From the NCBI GenBank assembly GCA_038087015.1, contig JASBNA010000043.1, positions 327,760 to 391,759 on the forward strand: DNA of 64,000 bases, given 5' to 3'. How positions within the stretch are numbered: position 1 is the first letter of the stretch; each line of letters begins with the position of its first letter. The notes under the pieces were generated by a model. That model had not been told where the DNA came from and searched no databases. It was given only the letters and a program-made list of their open reading frames with translations. Made by a program: the position numbers and the translations under genes. Positions 61,002 through 64,000 of this stretch are shown piece after piece. The stretch comes from Cerrena zonata (Eukaryota; Basidiomycota; Agaricomycetes; Polyporales; Cerrenaceae).

Positions 61002-62792
61002 TCATGAGTTGGATTGGTTGGGGTCGTGAGAAGAATCATCGGTTGCATGTCTGTAGTTATGGTTATTGTTGTATCGATTCTTATGGTTGTTCACATATGA
61101 TCTCTTGTTGTACTTTGATTGTGAGTTGTAGTTCTTATAGGACAGCGAGCTATTTTTCTCTGGAAGAATGATGTATGGGTTATTAAGGAGTTTTCTTTCG
61201 GTTTCCTGATCATATGGGGACCCTCCGTAATTGTTGTAGTTCCGATGGTGGTGGTTCTGGTGATTTTGATGGTTTTGATGATGGTTTTGATGATGATTTT
61301 GATGATGATTTTGATGATGATTTTGATGATGATTTTGATGATGATTTTGATGATGATTTTGATTATGACGATAATGACCAGCCAGTCCCTGATACCTGTG
61401 GTTATTGTGGTTGTTTTTATTGTTAGCACCTCTCACAATAGATCCGTGTCTTGTGTTTGGACTTGATTTGGCATATTGATTATTGAGTGCCGATGGTATC
61501 ATTGGTGGGGTTTGATAGAAACTCTGTCCAGCCGGCATGATATATGGAATCATTGGTGCCGGAGGAGGAGGAGGAGGTGGTGGACCTGCTGCCGATGCTG
61601 CGGCTGCGGCTGCAAATTGTTGTTGCATGTATTGCTGGTAATGAGGATGATGGGGTGGTAATTGAGGCGCCAATCCAGAATGCACTGCCGGACTATACTG
61701 ACCATATGGCCCATTCGCCATGGGTGGTATTGGTGGGAATCCAATTGGCATCATTGGCAACCCGGCTGGTAGACCTTGAACGGGAGAGGCTGGTACTTCC
61801 ACTTGAAAGTTACCATATATTGGTGGTGCAACAGGTGGATTCGCACCAGTATTATTGGGATTGAATCTATAATAGTCAGAAGTATCAATACTTGATTCAG
61901 ACGTTCCTTCACTGCCACTTTCCGTGGTAGCATCAGTGTTTGAGCCATTGTCATCTTCATCTTCTCTTTCATCATCCTCGTTACTTTGGTTATTTTCCTT
62001 TTCATTTTGAAATATTTGTTCACGGATTTTCATGTATAATGCTTCTTTCAGAGCTCTTTCAGATTCGATATTCGATGAATCTTCAGCAGATAACGGAGAC
62101 GTAACCCCATGATCCACCGATGGTTCTGAGTCATTCTCTTTTACCGAGCCATCCTGTATGGAATCAGAGGTAGTATTAGATGCTGAGATAGAAGATTCTG
62201 ATGCTAGTTCAGAAACTGATGCTGATGCTGATGCGGAATTTGATGCTTGTCCTTGAACTGATGGTGATGGGGAGGCAGACGTTGACCTTTTCTTCATCAA
62301 CATTTTTGGTTTAACTGGAATACTTTGATTCACCTCTCCCAGTTTATTTACAAAATTCCCTTGTGAAATTGGATTCAGTTGAACATACTCAGATATTTTT
62401 ACAAACTCACCTTCGTCGTCCTTAATCTTACCATCCAATTTCTTCAAAAATGCCCCATAATTAACTTCTGGCAGGAAACTTGCTACTATTTCATTCGAAG
62501 TGTTATTCCAGTGTTCTAATTGATAATACTGACATAATTGGTGACTTAATAACCTGAAATATGAGTTCTTTAAATAAACTGCTTGAATAACGTATTCGGC
62601 CTTGCCAGTATCATTATCCATCTGACCTAATTCTCCATTCAGGGTTCTTTGTTTCTGTTGTTGTTGAGATCTTTTCATGCTTAAAACAGTTTTTTTCATA
62701 AAAGATATTAAATCTTTCTCTAAATGCAAAAGGAACAACCGCTCCTGCAGCTTCAAAACTGCCGTCTTGATCGATGATGGAATCTCTGACAT
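61002..62792 (-). CDS. RBS1: R3H/SUZ RNA-binding protein, Rbs1-like
   Basis: 596 aa. The N-terminal R3H-like domain (about 1-105) begins AVLKLQERLFLLHLEKDLISFM and includes SYFRLLSHQLCQYYQL. A SUZ-like stretch KPKMLMKKRSTS is at about 160-172. An acidic Ser-rich centre follows, with ALKEALYMKIREQIFQNE (SUZ-like) at about 245. A Pro/Gly-rich region and a long His/Asn tract of NHHQ repeats (about 450-520) lead to an Asn/Tyr-rich tail. In S. cerevisiae Rbs1 binds RNA and assists RNA polymerase III assembly. The NHHQ tract comes from a 12-bp DNA repeat. Intact; the promoter carries a 41-nt T tract. Confidence 0.8.
   Translation of the reverse strand: MSEIPSSIKTAVLKLQERLFLLHLEKDLISFMKKTVLSMKRSQQQQKQRTLNGELGQMDNDTGKAEYVIQAVYLKNSYFRLLSHQLCQYYQLEHWNNTSNEIVASFLPEVNYGAFLKKLDGKIKDDEGEFVKISEYVQLNPISQGNFVNKLGEVNQSIPVKPKMLMKKRSTSASPSPSVQGQASNSASASASVSELASESSISASNTTSDSIQDGSVKENDSEPSVDHGVTSPLSAEDSSNIESERALKEALYMKIREQIFQNEKENNQSNEDDEREDEDDNGSNTDATTESGSEGTSESSIDTSDYYRFNPNNTGANPPVAPPIYGNFQVEVPASPVQGLPAGLPMMPIGFPPIPPMANGPYGQYSPAVHSGLAPQLPPHHPHYQQYMQQQFAAAAAASAAGPPPPPPPPAPMIPYIMPAGQSFYQTPPMIPSALNNQYAKSSPNTRHGSIVRGANNKNNHNNHRYQGLAGHYRHNQNHHQNHHQNHHQNHHQNHHQNHHQNHHQNHQNHQNHHHRNYNNYGGSPYDQETERKLLNNPYIILPEKNSSLSYKNYNSQSKYNKRSYVNNHKNRYNNNHNYRHATDDSSHDPNQSNS
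61258..61372. repeat. 12-bp coding repeat (NHHQ) in RBS1
   Basis: About nine copies of a 12-bp unit (tgatgattttga on the plus strand) encode tandem NHHQ. ORFs on the other strand here (DDDF repeats) are its shadow. Confidence 0.9.
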
Positions 62793-62875
62793 CGTACTTA
62801 CCTCCTCTTAAGGGTCGACAACCTATCTTGGCGGTTTTAATCAGCTTTTTATATCTTTTTGACAGTTGATGTCTA

Positions 62876-62921
<46 letters not shown>

Positions 62922-63328
62922 CAGTGAAGTTTTTTCTCTTCTTTTACTGATTTTTCAGTAGATGCTATTACTCTTTCTATTTCTTAGCTCCTTTGAGAGG
63001 TATTTCAAAGACAAACACTAGCTCTCTTTTACTTGAGCTACCTCTATCATAACAGACAAACACCGTCTCAATTTCAAGCGCATTCACCTGTAGTCCATGG
63101 TGTCCTCAAGTAGAACTGGTAAGCTGGATCAAAAAGATGTGTGCTGATGTACGGATCTGTTGATAATCCAATAAAAAAAAATCCAAGTTTATTTAGTTGG
63201 CGGAAAGGTCAACGATACTTTTCGAAGATTGTCTTATATACTGATCGAACACTGAATCTCCAGGTCAGCATATAATCAGCATCTTTTTCGACGTGTCATC
63301 AAGCCAGTGAAAGAAGGAATTACCTAGA
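62793..63328. promoter_or_regulatory. Divergent promoter RBS1/UFD2
   Basis: 536 bp with the 41-nt T tract near RBS1. The remainder shows no clear motif. Confidence 0.5.
62881..62921. repeat. 41-nt poly(dT) tract
   Basis: Uninterrupted T run 89 bp upstream of the RBS1 start. Runs this long usually exclude nucleosomes and are prone to length errors. Confidence 0.95.
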
Positions 63329-64000
63329 ATGAGTGGTTCGGACGACGTATGTATACATGGTGGCAATCATTGATGGAGCTAGATACTAACTTGAATGTAT
63401 AGATTAGAGCTAAGAGACTCGCTAGATTAGCAGCACTAGGAGGCGGTAGTAACAGCGGTAGTAGCAGTAATAATAACAGTGGCAGTAGTGTGAATTTGAA
63501 TGCTAACAGCAGCAATTCGTCGATTCCAAAGTCCAAAACTACACCTACACCTACGCCTACACCTACGCCAGCACCAATTGACCGTTCAGGCCCCAAAGAC
63601 ATGGAGGTAGCACGTGAGACACCATCCAAACGTAAGTCGGCCGATTCGAGTGCAATTGAAACTTCAAAACCTAAAAAAGTTTCTGAAAGCTTATCACCCG
63701 AAGTGGAAGTGTCGAATTGGCTCAAATATGAAATTGAAGATATATTCGTTGCTACAATTGAAACCCGTAAGACAGGGTTGGTATACTTGCCTTCATTGGC
63801 CAGTGAAGTTGAGTCGGATCAAAAGGGCTTATTGACTTCTGCTAATTTAGAAAGTTTATTTATGGAAATTTTAACAGAATTGGGTATATCAAGCAAATTT
63901 TCATCTTCAATTGAATACTTATTTCACATATATACTAGAAGTTTTCAATTGAAAAGAATATTACCAAAGAAAGATACAACTTACGATTTGAAAATTTCGT
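63329..64000 (+). CDS. UFD2: Ubiquitin conjugation factor E4 Ufd2, 5' part, one intron
   Basis: Ufd2 elongates ubiquitin chains on Cdc48-bound substrates. Exon 1 is 63329-63346 (MSGSDD). The intron is 63347-63402 (56 nt): GTATGT, branch TACTAAC at 63384-63390, acceptor TATAG. Exon 2 begins at 63403 with IRAKRLARLAALGGGS and runs off the window. The IRxKRLARL opening, the Ser/Asn/Pro low-complexity stretch (with a TPTP repeat), and VSNWLKYEIEDIFVATI...GLVYLPSLASEVES...LESLFMEILTEL match the N-terminal region of fungal Ufd2 (the U-box would lie beyond the end). Without the intron the start and the conserved frame would not join. Confidence 0.87.

Noticed and set aside
1..64000. Transposon, LTR, CRISPR, centromere or rDNA elements
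   Set aside because: No reverse transcriptase or integrase motif, paired LTR, spacer array or rRNA sequence was found; repeats are short tandem arrays only.

Overview
This is a stretch of nuclear chromosome from a budding yeast, most likely of the CTG-Ser (Candida/Debaryomyces) clade. The evidence is AT-rich DNA, short spacers, mostly intronless genes, introns with GTATGT-type donors and perfect TACTAAC branch points, a C-66-C-16-C-12-C PIR cell-wall protein, a Candida-like three-uORF leader on GCN4, and a ribosomal-protein promoter with a Tbf1-like palindrome plus a Cbf1 site. CTG codons look rare and often fall in Ser-rich stretches (for example in AVO2), so CTG may read as Ser here. The species was not determined. 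I recognise about 30 protein genes and one tRNA-Lys(UUU), with no transposon, rDNA, centromere or CRISPR.

Layout. 0.5-4 kb: a four-TM membrane protein and tRNA-Lys. 4-12 kb: a tandem run of KGD2, an unidentified mitochondrial-type protein, TRM112 and the FPK1-type kinase. 12-22 kb: PIR, RKM1 (broken), pirin, a C2H2 factor with minisatellites, a 59-aa complex I-like subunit, and a DUF2433 phosphoesterase (broken). 22-30 kb: AVO2 (TORC2), MSH3, CLD1-like lipase (broken near the end). 30-40 kb: SNA3/4-like, UBX4, GCN4 (uORFs, Gcn4 site, frame break in the bZIP), MUD1, GPI1 with a short membrane-protein ORF ending 4 nt before its ATG. 38-50 kb: two tandem MFS paralogues (one broken), RPS0, SMI1, ALG10, AMA1 with an intron. 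51-64 kb: PIN3/LSB1, PHB2, MTC6 (broken), SRS2 (broken), a small unknown gene, RDI1, RBS1 and the 5' part of UFD2.

The genes are housekeeping ones and do not form one pathway. The points most worth a second look are: (1) the 54-nt AMA1 intron, with a weak donor and a near-perfect Mer1-type enhancer, suggesting conserved meiosis-regulated splicing; (2) the ORF-GPI1 pair separated by 4 nt, a bicistronic-looking arrangement rare in yeast; (3) a CGCGACATT motif, often as an inverted pair, upstream of KGD2, PHB2 and pirin; (4) 13 single-base frame breaks in seven otherwise conserved genes, which I read mainly as draft-sequence indels but which must be resolved before any of these genes is called lost.
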